A program made the position numbers and the translations under genes. Positions 18,037-25,472 of a stretch of 64,000 nucleotides of DNA are shown here, piece after piece (the first letter of the stretch is position 1; each line of letters starts with the position of its first letter). This DNA is from Rhizobacter sp. SG703. GTDB lineage: Bacteria; Pseudomonadota; Gammaproteobacteria; Burkholderiales; Burkholderiaceae_C. The stretch covers positions 434,001-498,000 of the forward strand of contig NZ_JAAZQK010000002.1 of NCBI RefSeq assembly GCF_012275445.1, read 5' to 3'. The notes below the pieces were generated by a model. It did no database searches. It saw nothing but the letters and a program-made list of their open reading frames with translations, and was not told the DNA's origin.

Positions 18037-18459
18037 TCACTGGCCCATCTGCAAGGTCTTCATCAACAGCGTCTTCGCGGTGTTCATCACCTCGACGTTG
18101 TTCTGGTACGAGCGCGAGGCCGAGATCATGTTGACCATCTCCTCGACCGCATTGACGTTGCTGTAGGTGACGTAGCCCTCGGCATCGGCCTGCGGGTGCT
18201 TCGGGTCGTGCACCTTGCGGCCGGGGGTCTGGTCTTCGGTGATCGTGCTGACCTTGACGCCGGCCGCCGCGGCGGCGCCGGGCTGGCCGAGCTGGCCCAT
18301 CATCTCGGTCTGGAACGTGACCTGGCGCGCCTTGTAGGCCTGGCCGTCCGGGCCGGCCACGGTGTCGACGTTGGCGAGGTTGGACGCCACCACGTTCAGG
18401 CGCTGCGACTGCGCGCTGACCGCGCTGCCGGAGACGTTGAAGATCTGGAACATGCTCAT
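18037..18459 (-). CDS. flgC: Flagellar basal-body rod protein FlgC
   Basis: FlgC is a proximal rod subunit. The frame is open well upstream, but three nearby ATGs begin the real gene; the one at 18459 (MSMFQIFNVSGSAVSAQSQ) is chosen because AAGGGG stands five bases upstream and its A overlaps the flgB stop codon (TGATG), a usual coupling arrangement. The 140-residue protein has LNVVASNLANVDTVAGPDGQ and ends in the rod helix NAVEEMVNMISASRSYQNNV. Length and ending are typical for FlgC. Confidence 0.95.
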   Translation of the reverse strand: MSMFQIFNVSGSAVSAQSQRLNVVASNLANVDTVAGPDGQAYKARQVTFQTEMMGQLGQPGAAAAAGVKVSTITEDQTPGRKVHDPKHPQADAEGYVTYSNVNAVEEMVNMISASRSYQNNVEVMNTAKTLLMKTLQMGQ

Positions 18460-18872
18460 CATTGCCCCTTGATCGCTTCGAGCATCGTGCGCACGTTGGC
18501 GTTGATGAAGCGCAGCGTTGCTTCGTAGTGCACCGAGTTGTCGGCGAAGTTGGCGCGCTCGCGGTCCATGTCGACGGTGTTGCGGTCGAGGTTGGTCTGG
18601 CTGGCGGTGGCGTACAGCAGGTTCGATTCGGCACGCGCGCCGGTCAGGCCGCTGTCGATGCCGATGTGGCCGGCCTGCGTGGTGGCGGGCACTGCCGCGT
18701 TCTGCTGGCTGCCGGTGGCCTCGCGCAGCGCCTGGGCGAAGTCCATGTCGCGGGCCACGTAGCCCGGCGTGTCGGCGTTCGCGATGTTGCTGGCGATCAG
18801 ACGCTGGCGCTCCGAGCGCAGCGCAAGCGCCGAGCCCTGGAAATCGAGCGAGTTGGTCAGTTTGTTCAGCAT
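18459..18872 (-). CDS. flgB: Flagellar basal-body rod protein FlgB
   Basis: FlgB is the most proximal rod subunit and the first gene of the flgBCDEFGHIJKL operon. The 137-residue product begins MLNKLTNSLDFQGSALALRS and has the signature LIASNIANADTPGYVARDMD. It ends with the helix LRFINANVRTMLEAIKGQ. A GAAAGGA ribosome binding site is near the start. The 161-base region up to the divergent flgA must hold promoters for both directions, though I could not identify a convincing one. Confidence 0.95.
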   Translation of the reverse strand: MLNKLTNSLDFQGSALALRSERQRLIASNIANADTPGYVARDMDFAQALREATGSQQNAAVPATTQAGHIGIDSGLTGARAESNLLYATASQTNLDRNTVDMDRERANFADNSVHYEATLRFINANVRTMLEAIKGQ

Positions 18873-19033
18873 GGCGGCGTGTCCTTTCGGTCCGCGGCGT
18901 CGGTGGGTGCCGAGGCCATGGGCGATGTGAAAGGATTGTGGGCAGCGCCTCCTGAAACATAAGCGGGAATAGCGGCCGGTTTGTCCGCCATTTCGGGCGC
19001 TTGCCGGCGGCAGCGCGCTCCTACAGTCGAGGC

Positions 19034-19771
19034 GTGAACAAAGCCCCTGCCCTTGTTGCCTTCGTCGCTTTCATCGCCTTGATGGCGATGGGGCGCGCCG
19101 CGTTCGCGGCCGGGCCGGTGGCGCCCTCTGCGCCCTCTGCGCCCTCCACGTCGTCATCGCTCGAGCAGCAGGCCCTCAGCTTTGTGCAGGGCCACCTCGG
19201 CAGCGACCTGCCAGGCCGCGTCGAGGTGACCGCCGGGCCGCTGGACGCCCGCTTGCGCCTCGCGCCCTGCCAGCAGGTCCAGGCTTATCTGACGCCGAAC
19301 ACCCGGCTGTGGGGCAAGACCCGGGTCGGGCTGCGCTGCACCCAAGGCGCGACGCTGTGGAATGTGTATCTGCCGGTGACCGTCAAGGTCTGGGGCAAGG
19401 CGCTCGTCATGACCCAGGCGCTGCCGGCCGGCCAGGTGCTGGCCGCCGCCGACGTCCGCGAAGCTGAAGTCGACCTCGCCGAAGAGGCCAGCCCGGCGCT
19501 GACGGACGCTTCGGCGTTGACCGGGCGCGTGCTGGCCCGTTCGGTGTCGGCCGGCCAGGGCGTGCGCCAGGCCACGTTGAAGGCGCGGCAGTGGTTCGCT
19601 GCGGGCGACACCGTGCGCATCCGGGCGGTCGGCGACGGCTACGCAGTGGCAGGCTCCGGCGAGGCAGTGACCGCTGGCATCGAGGGCCAGCCGGCGCGCG
19701 TGCGCACCGAAAGCGGCCGTCTCGTGACGGGTGTCGCGGTCGCGGAACACCAATTGGAACTCGCATTGTGA
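19034..19771 (+). CDS. flgA: Flagellar P-ring assembly chaperone FlgA
   Basis: FlgA is the periplasmic chaperone for P-ring (FlgI) assembly. The GTG at 19034 (VNKAPALVAF) is preferred because it places a clean Sec signal peptide at the N-terminus (hydrophobic core ALVAFVAFIALMAMG, cleavage after AFA). The frame itself begins at a TTG at 19001. The 245-residue product has a variable Ala/Pro/Ser linker and then the SAF-type C-terminal domain, with VLARSVSAGQGVRQATLKA and the terminal region ARVRTESGRLVTGVAV. It is transcribed away from flgB, the normal arrangement. Confidence 0.93.
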   Translation: MNKAPALVAFVAFIALMAMGRAAFAAGPVAPSAPSAPSTSSSLEQQALSFVQGHLGSDLPGRVEVTAGPLDARLRLAPCQQVQAYLTPNTRLWGKTRVGLRCTQGATLWNVYLPVTVKVWGKALVMTQALPAGQVLAAADVREAEVDLAEEASPALTDASALTGRVLARSVSAGQGVRQATLKARQWFAAGDTVRIRAVGDGYAVAGSGEAVTAGIEGQPARVRTESGRLVTGVAVAEHQLELAL

Positions 19772-19808
19772 AAAACCGTCGCAGGCACAACAATCCAGGC
19801 GAAAGCCC

Positions 19809-19835
19809 TCAAGTCGCCATCGGGCGGGCCGATAC
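19809..19835 (+). promoter_or_regulatory. FliA (sigma-28) promoter of flgMN
   Basis: TCAA at 19809-19812, a 15-base spacer and GCCGATAC at 19828-19835 match the sigma-28 consensus TAAA-N15-GCCGATAA in spacing and in seven of eight bases of the -10. It lies 51 bases before the flgM start. FliA-dependent transcription of flgM, its own anti-sigma factor, is the standard feedback loop, and fliA is encoded nearby at 23891-24604. Confidence 0.85.
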
Positions 19836-19886
19836 ACCGTGCATGTTGAAAGGCCGGGCCCAGTGTCCCGACCCAAGGAGTCCTTC

Positions 19887-20210
19887 ATGAGCATCAAGAT
19901 CGGCAATCACGCAGAAGCAGCGGCCCCCACGCAGGCGGTCGGCAGCACCACGCAAAAGCAGGGGACGACCGCCAAGTCCGCCGAACAGGCCACCCCGGCC
20001 GTCGGCGCCGCGGCCCCCGAAGCCAGCACCACCGTCTCGCTGTCGAGCGCGGCGTCATCGCTGACCGGCACCGGCTCGGCCAACGCCGACTTCGACGCCG
20101 ACAAGGTCAAGCGCATGTCCGACGCGATCGAGAACGGCAGCTTCAAGGTCAATCCGGAAGCCATCGCCGACAAGCTGATCGCCAACGCCCGCGAAGTGCT
20201 GGGCCACTGA
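19887..20210 (+). CDS. flgM: Anti-sigma-28 factor FlgM
   Basis: FlgM binds and blocks FliA until the hook is complete, then leaves through the flagellar export channel. The ATG at 19887 has AAGGAG six bases upstream. The 107-residue protein starts MSIKIGNHAEAAAPTQAVGS and has a disordered Ala/Thr-rich first half. The conserved C-terminal FliA-binding helices follow: FDADKVKRMSDAIENGSFKV and PEAIADKLIANAREVLGH. It is preceded by a sigma-28 promoter and followed by flgN. Confidence 0.95.
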   Translation: MSIKIGNHAEAAAPTQAVGSTTQKQGTTAKSAEQATPAVGAAAPEASTTVSLSSAASSLTGTGSANADFDADKVKRMSDAIENGSFKVNPEAIADKLIANAREVLGH

Positions 20211-20276
20211 TCGCGAGCGTCGCGTTCCTGTTTTCGGTTCTTGTCTTCTTCAACGGCCCCTGGCCACCCGTTCGTC

Positions 20277-20669
20277 ATGCAGCAGCCGGTGATTCCCGCG
20301 TACGAAACCTCGCCCGAACTCGAGGCCACCCTCGGCGCGGTCGAGACGCAGCTGGCCTCGCTCGGCGAAGCGCTGCGCACGCGCGACAGCGCGGCGATCG
20401 ACCTGCATGCGACCGAACTGCACCGCTCGCTGGCGCGCGCGGTCGACCATTTCACCCGCGCTGCCCGCAGCGGCCCGGTGCCCACCCCGTTGCGCGAGCG
20501 CCTGGCGCTGGCCGGCGGCTTGGTGGCGGCACAGCGCGAATCGCTGGCGCGTGCCACCGCCGCGCTCGATCGGGCGATCGACGTGCTGATGCCGCGCGAG
20601 CGGCCGGCGGCGGTGTATTCGGCGATCGGCCCCGCCGACCGCGGCAGCCGCGGCGTCATCCAGGCTTGA
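20277..20669 (+). CDS. flgN: Flagellar export chaperone FlgN
   Basis: FlgN is the cytoplasmic chaperone of the hook-associated proteins FlgK and FlgL. The start at ATG 20277 (MQQPVIPAYETSPELEATLG) gives 130 residues; the frame begins at a TTG at 20241, and neither has a strong ribosome binding site. The sequence is almost entirely predicted helix with leucine/alanine heptads. Sequence conservation in FlgN is weak, so the call rests mainly on length, helical character and position directly after flgM. Confidence 0.85.
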   Translation: MQQPVIPAYETSPELEATLGAVETQLASLGEALRTRDSAAIDLHATELHRSLARAVDHFTRAARSGPVPTPLRERLALAGGLVAAQRESLARATAALDRAIDVLMPRERPAAVYSAIGPADRGSRGVIQA

Positions 20670-20702
20670 CTGGGGCGGATGTAACCCGGATGCCAATCCG
20701 GG

Positions 20703-21452
20703 TCAGCGCCCCTTGAACGGCACCTGATACAGCCACACCGGCCGCCCATCCGGGCAGGTGTGCCGGGCCACCGGGCGCAGCTCCTGCGCCTCGAACTCCA
20801 GACTTGCCATCCACGCCCCCGGGTGCAGTTCCTGCCTCGCCTTCGCAACGGCGCGCGGCATGCTCTCCGGGCGCTGGAACAGGTAGACGAGCTCGTAGCC
20901 GGACCAATCGGCCTTCCAGATGTCGCCGCGCGTCACTCGCGCGGGAGTCCGCTGCAGACGACAGCGCAGGCCGCACAGCAGCCGCACCGGCCAGCTCCAC
21001 TCGATCCCGTCGAGCATCGCGTGCGGATAGGCCGCGTGCAATTCGCGCAACCCGTCGCCCAACCCGCAACCGGCATCGAGCACCCTTGCGCCATCCGGCA
21101 GCGGCATTAACGCCGACAGCCCGCGCAGCGCACCGCGCGGCGTCGGGAACACGGGCGCATCGCGCCACGCGTGAACGGGGTAGAGGGCCAGCAGCGCGCC
21201 CAGCGGCAGCAGCCACGTCCAGGTCGGCAGCGCCCCGGCGAGTCCGGAAGCCAGCAACGACAGCGGAAAACCCAACGCGACAAAGATGCGCCGCCAGCGC
21301 GTGGCCGCCACGATCGGCAGCAGTGCGAGCAAGCCGCCGAGCGCAGTTGCCAGCAACAGCGCCACGCCGAGTGGCGCTGCCACGCGCTGCAGACCCAGGA
21401 AGAGAGCCCAAGCGGCAGCCCAGGCGAGCAGAGCGGGCAGTGGCCAGGTCAT
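20703..21452 (-). CDS. Membrane-anchored class I SAM-dependent methyltransferase
   Basis: The 249-residue product starts at the ATG at 21452, with AAGGAG about ten bases upstream. Residues about 1-85 contain three or four hydrophobic helices (LPALLAWAAAWALFLGL, VALLLATALGGLLALLPIV, LLPLGALLALYPV). A class I methyltransferase fold follows, with the SAM-binding motif I VLDAGCGLGDGLREL near residue 125 and the acidic motif II about 20 residues later (MLDGIEW). The substrate cannot be read from sequence. It is on the strand opposite to flgMN and has no obvious functional link to motility. Confidence 0.8.
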   Translation of the reverse strand: MTWPLPALLAWAAAWALFLGLQRVAAPLGVALLLATALGGLLALLPIVAATRWRRIFVALGFPLSLLASGLAGALPTWTWLLPLGALLALYPVHAWRDAPVFPTPRGALRGLSALMPLPDGARVLDAGCGLGDGLRELHAAYPHAMLDGIEWSWPVRLLCGLRCRLQRTPARVTRGDIWKADWSGYELVYLFQRPESMPRAVAKARQELHPGAWMASLEFEAQELRPVARHTCPDGRPVWLYQVPFKGR

Positions 21453-21728
21453 GCGGCGGACATCTCCTTCGTGCAAGCAAAACAATAGATGGCCGGGCGA
21501 GAACCCGGTGGCGGTAATGACCCGGCGTGATGAACACCACAGATGCTTGTCATGCAGATGAGACGAGACGCTGCCCCCTGAATGATGGACCTCGCATGGA
21601 TCGATATCCCCCGACAGGTTACCAAGGCGATGGCCAGCGATTCAGCGTTCAACCAAAGATCCGTACAAAGAGAAGATGAAATTCTATCTCGTGGCCTTCT
21701 TTAAACTTTATTCAAGGTGATTTTCAAA

Positions 21729-22523
21729 ATGAATTTCTTTAAACAGGCGATCTCACACCTAAGGGAAATTCTGCGACCAGAGCAGTACAACCCCCTTCGT
21801 GAAGAAAGCTCATTGCCTGAGAGAGGAAAGGCAATAAAGGAAAGTCGCAAGAAAGCAAAATCATCAAGTCCTGCAGAAACCAAAAATCCAAAGAACCACA
21901 AAACCGACGACGAGAAGCTCAACAACGATATATTGACCGCATGCAAAGAATCGGTGAATGACGCGCTGGATCAAATTGAAATCAACCGCCTGAAAAAGTC
22001 CATGGAAGCTGGCAAACACGAGCGGGAGACGTCCGGCAACGACACTGACACCGAAAGCCACGGAAACTCTTCGAGCACGGCCAGCACAGGAATATCCGAA
22101 AAGAACTTGGTTCCGCAAGCGGACTCTCAATCCGTCGGTCGGGCTGAGCCAAGCCATGCCCCAAACCTCTCTCCGGCGGACGAATTCAAATTCGAGCGGG
22201 CGGCGCCGGAGGAACTGCTCCTCGCCCGGAGGCTATTCTCCCGCTCGTCTGAATCGGCGACCCCGGACGATCGGCACCGCAAATCCTATCAAAAGACCCT
22301 TGCGGACCTCAAAGAGGCGGGACTCGAAATCCGGTGGGCGATCGACGGCGATAGCTGGAGCGTGGCGGTGGCATCCGGAGAATTCAACAACGATCGGCAC
22401 GCCGGGCTCCTGGCACGTGCGGCAAGGCAATTCGGGAAAGACTCCCGAAATGCGCTGCGGGCCCATTTGTTGCCTGAGTTGTACGAAAAGCTGACGGGAG
22501 AGGCGCTACCGGTCAGAAATTGA
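21729..22523 (+). CDS. Hypothetical protein, candidate secreted effector
   Basis: No family was recognised. The ATG at 21729 has a strong AAGGTGA ribosome binding site eight bases upstream; the GTG at 21717 is inside that site. The 264-residue product has an amphipathic start (MNFFKQAISHLREILRP), a charged low-complexity segment to about residue 150 rich in Ser, Lys, Glu, Asn and Thr, and a compact predicted domain at about 155-260 that includes LADLKEAGLEIRWAIDGD and SRNALRAHLLPELYEKL. No signal peptide or membrane helix is seen. The 5' half is clearly AT-richer than the flanking genes, suggesting transfer. It sits alone on the plus strand between minus-strand genes and overlaps the convergent chemoreceptor gene by 11 bases. 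Unlike its two AT-rich cousins, it has no visible hrp-box-like element. Confidence 0.55.
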   Translation: MNFFKQAISHLREILRPEQYNPLREESSLPERGKAIKESRKKAKSSSPAETKNPKNHKTDDEKLNNDILTACKESVNDALDQIEINRLKKSMEAGKHERETSGNDTDTESHGNSSSTASTGISEKNLVPQADSQSVGRAEPSHAPNLSPADEFKFERAAPEELLLARRLFSRSSESATPDDRHRKSYQKTLADLKEAGLEIRWAIDGDSWSVAVASGEFNNDRHAGLLARAARQFGKDSRNALRAHLLPELYEKLTGEALPVRN

Positions 22524-23871
22524 ACGCGACCCGCATCCCGCCCCAATGCCGCCCCTGCACCGTGATCGGTGCGGCGGCTTCCTTCAACAGCACGAACTGG
22601 CCGCCGCCCATGTCGCGGCGGTAGGTCTGCAGCAGGAACGGGCGCTGGTTGCGCGCCGACGCCAGCCCGGTGCGGTCATTGAAGATCCGGCGGTAGCGGC
22701 TGTTGGCCGTGTCCCAGGCCAAGTCGCCGCGCTGCGGGTGGCAGTACTTCTTGTTGTGCGTGGCCACATAGCCGTTGCGGTCGACCGCGATGCAGAACAC
22801 CACCTTCGAACTCAGCGTCAGCACGCGCTCCTGCACCTGCGGGAACAGCCGGTCCGCCAACTCGATGAACTTCGTCGCGTGCTGCGCCGGGTTCGTGCCC
22901 GGCAACGGCCGATAGCCTTCGTCGAACAAGTCAGCCGCCGAGATCGTCCCGGTGCGCAGCGAATCCTCGAGCAGCTTGCCGATCTGCGCGGCCGCTTCCA
23001 TCGCGGCCTGGATGAACGGCGTGTCTTCGGTCTCGATGCCGCATTCGGCCACCAGCTCGATCAGGTGCTCCGACACCTTCAGGAAAGCCTCGCTGCGGCG
23101 CATCGCGTTGTCGAGCGCCGCCGTGGTCTGCTGGATCTCCGACTGCATCGCGCCCATCTGCACGTTGACGCCGCCGCAGATCTCGCGGCTTTGCGTCGCC
23201 GCGGCGGTGATGCTCGCGACACCGGCCTCCACGTCGGCCAGCGCCTTGTGGAAACCGCCTTGCTTGACCTCGCCCGGCTTGGCCTGGATCTCACGCGACA
23301 AAGCCTCGATGCGCGTGTCGAGCACGCCCACGGTGCTCATGATCGCCTTCGACGAACCCTCGACCTTCGAGGCCAGGTCCTTCACCGCATCGGCCACCAC
23401 GCCGAACCCACGCCCGGCCTCGCCGGCACGCTTGGCCTCGACCGAGGCGTTGAACGCCACCAGCCGCGTCTGCAGCGCGATCTGCGTGATCTCGCTGGCG
23501 GCCGCGGCCACCTCGCGCAGCGTGTCGACGATGCCGGCCACCTCGGTGCCGACCGCCTCGACCGCCTCGCGCGCCCGACCGACCGCCTCGAGGCTGCCGG
23601 CCGTCACGTCGCCGATCGCCTGCTGCGCCCGCGTCACCTCGCCGAGCTGGCCGGCCAGCGCGGTCACGGCCTGCGCCTGGCGTGCCGACACCTTGCTGGC
23701 GTCGTCGAGCAGCCCGCGCACCTCGGCGGCATCGCGGCCGACGCTCGACGCCTGCTTGCCGATCGACTGCACCGCGGCCCGCAGGTCGGGCTCGCCGGCG
23801 GCTGCAGTCACGACGGGCTCGACCGGCGCGTTGGGCGACTGCTCGCGACCCTTCCTGAACATTGCAAACAT
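22513..23871 (-). CDS. Soluble methyl-accepting chemotaxis protein with C-terminal Cache-like domain
   Basis: This chemoreceptor of 452 residues has no membrane segments. Residues about 30-290 are a long coiled-coil signalling region with the MCP hairpin tip around TRLVAFNASVEAKRAGEAGR, followed by GFGVVADAVKDLA, the CheA/CheW contact site. Residues about 330-452 resemble a Cache-type sensor (SSKVVFCIAVDRNGYVATHN), placed after the signalling domain instead of before it. Such cytoplasmic receptors report internal or energy-related signals. It follows fliA by 19 bases on the same strand and is probably co-transcribed with flhF-flhG-fliA. Confidence 0.85.
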   Translation of the reverse strand: MFAMFRKGREQSPNAPVEPVVTAAAGEPDLRAAVQSIGKQASSVGRDAAEVRGLLDDASKVSARQAQAVTALAGQLGEVTRAQQAIGDVTAGSLEAVGRAREAVEAVGTEVAGIVDTLREVAAAASEITQIALQTRLVAFNASVEAKRAGEAGRGFGVVADAVKDLASKVEGSSKAIMSTVGVLDTRIEALSREIQAKPGEVKQGGFHKALADVEAGVASITAAATQSREICGGVNVQMGAMQSEIQQTTAALDNAMRRSEAFLKVSEHLIELVAECGIETEDTPFIQAAMEAAAQIGKLLEDSLRTGTISAADLFDEGYRPLPGTNPAQHATKFIELADRLFPQVQERVLTLSSKVVFCIAVDRNGYVATHNKKYCHPQRGDLAWDTANSRYRRIFNDRTGLASARNQRPFLLQTYRRDMGGGQFVLLKEAAAPITVQGRHWGGMRVAFNF

Positions 23872-23890
23872 GGCGTCTCGGTCTCGGTGA

Positions 23891-24604
23891 TCACCACTCG
23901 CGCAGCTTGACGCGCAGGCGGGCGATGGACTGGCTGTGCAGCTGGCAGACGCGCGATTCGGTCACCTTCAGCACCGCCGCGATTTCCTTCAGGTTCATGT
24001 CGTGCTCGTAGTACATGCTCATCACGTACTGCTCGCGCTCCGGCAGCGTCTTGATGCCGTCGACCAGGGCCTGGCGCATGCGCTGGTCCTGCAGCTGCGC
24101 GAGCGGGTTGAGCCCTTCGTCGGCCACGTGCCGGTCGAGGAAATCATTGTCGCCATCGTCGCCCGACATGTCTTCCAGGTAGACCAGCTGGGTGCCGCGC
24201 ACCTTGCCAAGGAGTTCCTGGTATTCCGGCAGCGTGATGCCCATCTCGCGGGCGATCTCGCTTTCGGCCGGCGCGCGGCCGAGCTTCTGCTCCAGCTTGT
24301 GCACCGCCGATTCGATGGTGCGCTGCTGCTTGCGCGTACCGCGCGACAGGTAGTCGTTGCCGCGCAGCTCGTCGAGCATCGCGCCGCGGATGCGCTGCGT
24401 CGCGAAGGTCTCGAACTGCACACCCTGGGCCGCATCGAAGCGGCTCAGCGCGTCGGTCAACCCGATCATGCCGACCTGGATCAGGTCGTCGATCTCGACG
24501 TTGGCAGGCAGCTTCGCAATCATCTGGTGGGCCAGGCGGCGCACCAGCGAGCTGTATTGCTTGAGCATCGAGTTGACGTCGAGTTGGCCTTTGGCGGTGT
24601 ACAT
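23891..24604 (-). CDS. fliA: RNA polymerase sigma factor for flagellar operon FliA (sigma-28)
   Basis: FliA directs late flagellar and chemotaxis transcription. The ATG at 24604 (MYTAKGQLDVNSMLKQYSSL) has GGAG seven bases upstream; the open frame continues above it inside the flhG-like gene. The 237-residue length is canonical. Region 2 contains DDLIQVGMIGLTDALSRFD and GVQFETFATQRIRGAMLDEL; region 4 ends LKEIAAVLKVTESRVCQLHS. It is 20 bases from the FlhG-like gene, in the common order flhF-flhG-fliA. Its predicted target promoter precedes flgM. Confidence 0.97.
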   Translation of the reverse strand: MYTAKGQLDVNSMLKQYSSLVRRLAHQMIAKLPANVEIDDLIQVGMIGLTDALSRFDAAQGVQFETFATQRIRGAMLDELRGNDYLSRGTRKQQRTIESAVHKLEQKLGRAPAESEIAREMGITLPEYQELLGKVRGTQLVYLEDMSGDDGDNDFLDRHVADEGLNPLAQLQDQRMRQALVDGIKTLPEREQYVMSMYYEHDMNLKEIAAVLKVTESRVCQLHSQSIARLRVKLREW

Positions 24605-24624
24605 GGGGTCAGCTCCGGGGATAT

Positions 24625-25407
24625 TCAGTTCAGGGCCTGCTGCGGAAACTCGCGGTACACCGGGTAGCCGGTGGCATGGGCGGTTTCGGCTGCGGCAGGC
24701 TGCAGCACGTCGCGGGCCCAGCGGCGCAGGGCCGGGGTGGGCGGGTCGTTGACGTCGGATGCGGGATCGATGTGCATCCAGTCGCGCAGCACGGCGCCCA
24801 GGAAGCCATCGGCACAGGAAGCGATCTGCTGCGCGATGCGTTCGGCGCGCGGCGAATGGGGGGCGGCGCCGAGCAGCAGGTCGTGCACCATCAGGCCGGC
24901 GCGCTGCGTCAGCAGCTTCATCGCGGCGTAGGCATGGGTCACGCTGGCCGGGCGGTCGTCGGCCAGCAGCAGCGGGCGGGCCTCGCTGCGCATGAACAAC
25001 CGGCACAGGTCGGTCTCGGTGGCATGCACCAGCACCACGTCGGCATAGGGCGCCGCGTCGGCCGCGGCGTGCAGGAAGGCGGCGGTGCTGCCATGCGCAT
25101 CCACGTAGCGGATCGGCAGACCGCGCGCGGCCAGGTACGAGACCTGGTGCGACAGCGACTCGACGCAGCCGGTCAGGCCGACGGCCGTCAGCTCGGCCGG
25201 GGCCGGCGCGCGGTCGGACGCATCGATCACCAGCACGTGCGCCCCGAGCTCGCCGAAGGCGGTGCACAGGCGCTCCAGCATCACGCCGCCGAACGCCATG
25301 TTCGGGTTCGCCACCACCGGCACGAAACGCACGCGCGTCTGGCCGAACAGCTGGCGCAGGCCGTGGGCCTGGTCTTGCGGGAACGAGGAGTCGTAGGCGT
25401 CGTGCAT
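24625..25407 (-). CDS. flhG: FlhG/MinD-like protein lacking the P-loop
   Basis: Position between flhF and fliA and an overall MinD-type outline identify this 260-residue protein as an FlhG (FleN/YlxH) relative, which normally limits flagellar number through an ATPase cycle. Its expected deviant Walker A (GKGGVGKT) is absent: the stretch after the first beta-strand reads VPVVANPNMAFGGVMLERLC. The following GELGAHVLVIDASDR matches the strand that usually reads VLLLDAD. The protein therefore probably cannot hydrolyse ATP as MinD-type proteins do. It may serve as a scaffold or as a partner of FlhF. Similar degenerate versions may be common in Burkholderiales; I could not check. Confidence 0.7.
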   Translation of the reverse strand: MHDAYDSSFPQDQAHGLRQLFGQTRVRFVPVVANPNMAFGGVMLERLCTAFGELGAHVLVIDASDRAPAPAELTAVGLTGCVESLSHQVSYLAARGLPIRYVDAHGSTAAFLHAAADAAPYADVVLVHATETDLCRLFMRSEARPLLLADDRPASVTHAYAAMKLLTQRAGLMVHDLLLGAAPHSPRAERIAQQIASCADGFLGAVLRDWMHIDPASDVNDPPTPALRRWARDVLQPAAAETAHATGYPVYREFPQQALN

Positions 25408-25472
25408 GGGGCGCTGAGGACGAGGCTAGGGGGCTGTTCTTGTGGACGTCGGGCGATATCAGGCGTGGCGCA

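Noticed and set aside
21453-21728. hrp-like box for the gene at 21729
   Set aside because: GAACC at 21501 and CCACAGA at 21537 are not at N15 or N16 spacing from any partner half.
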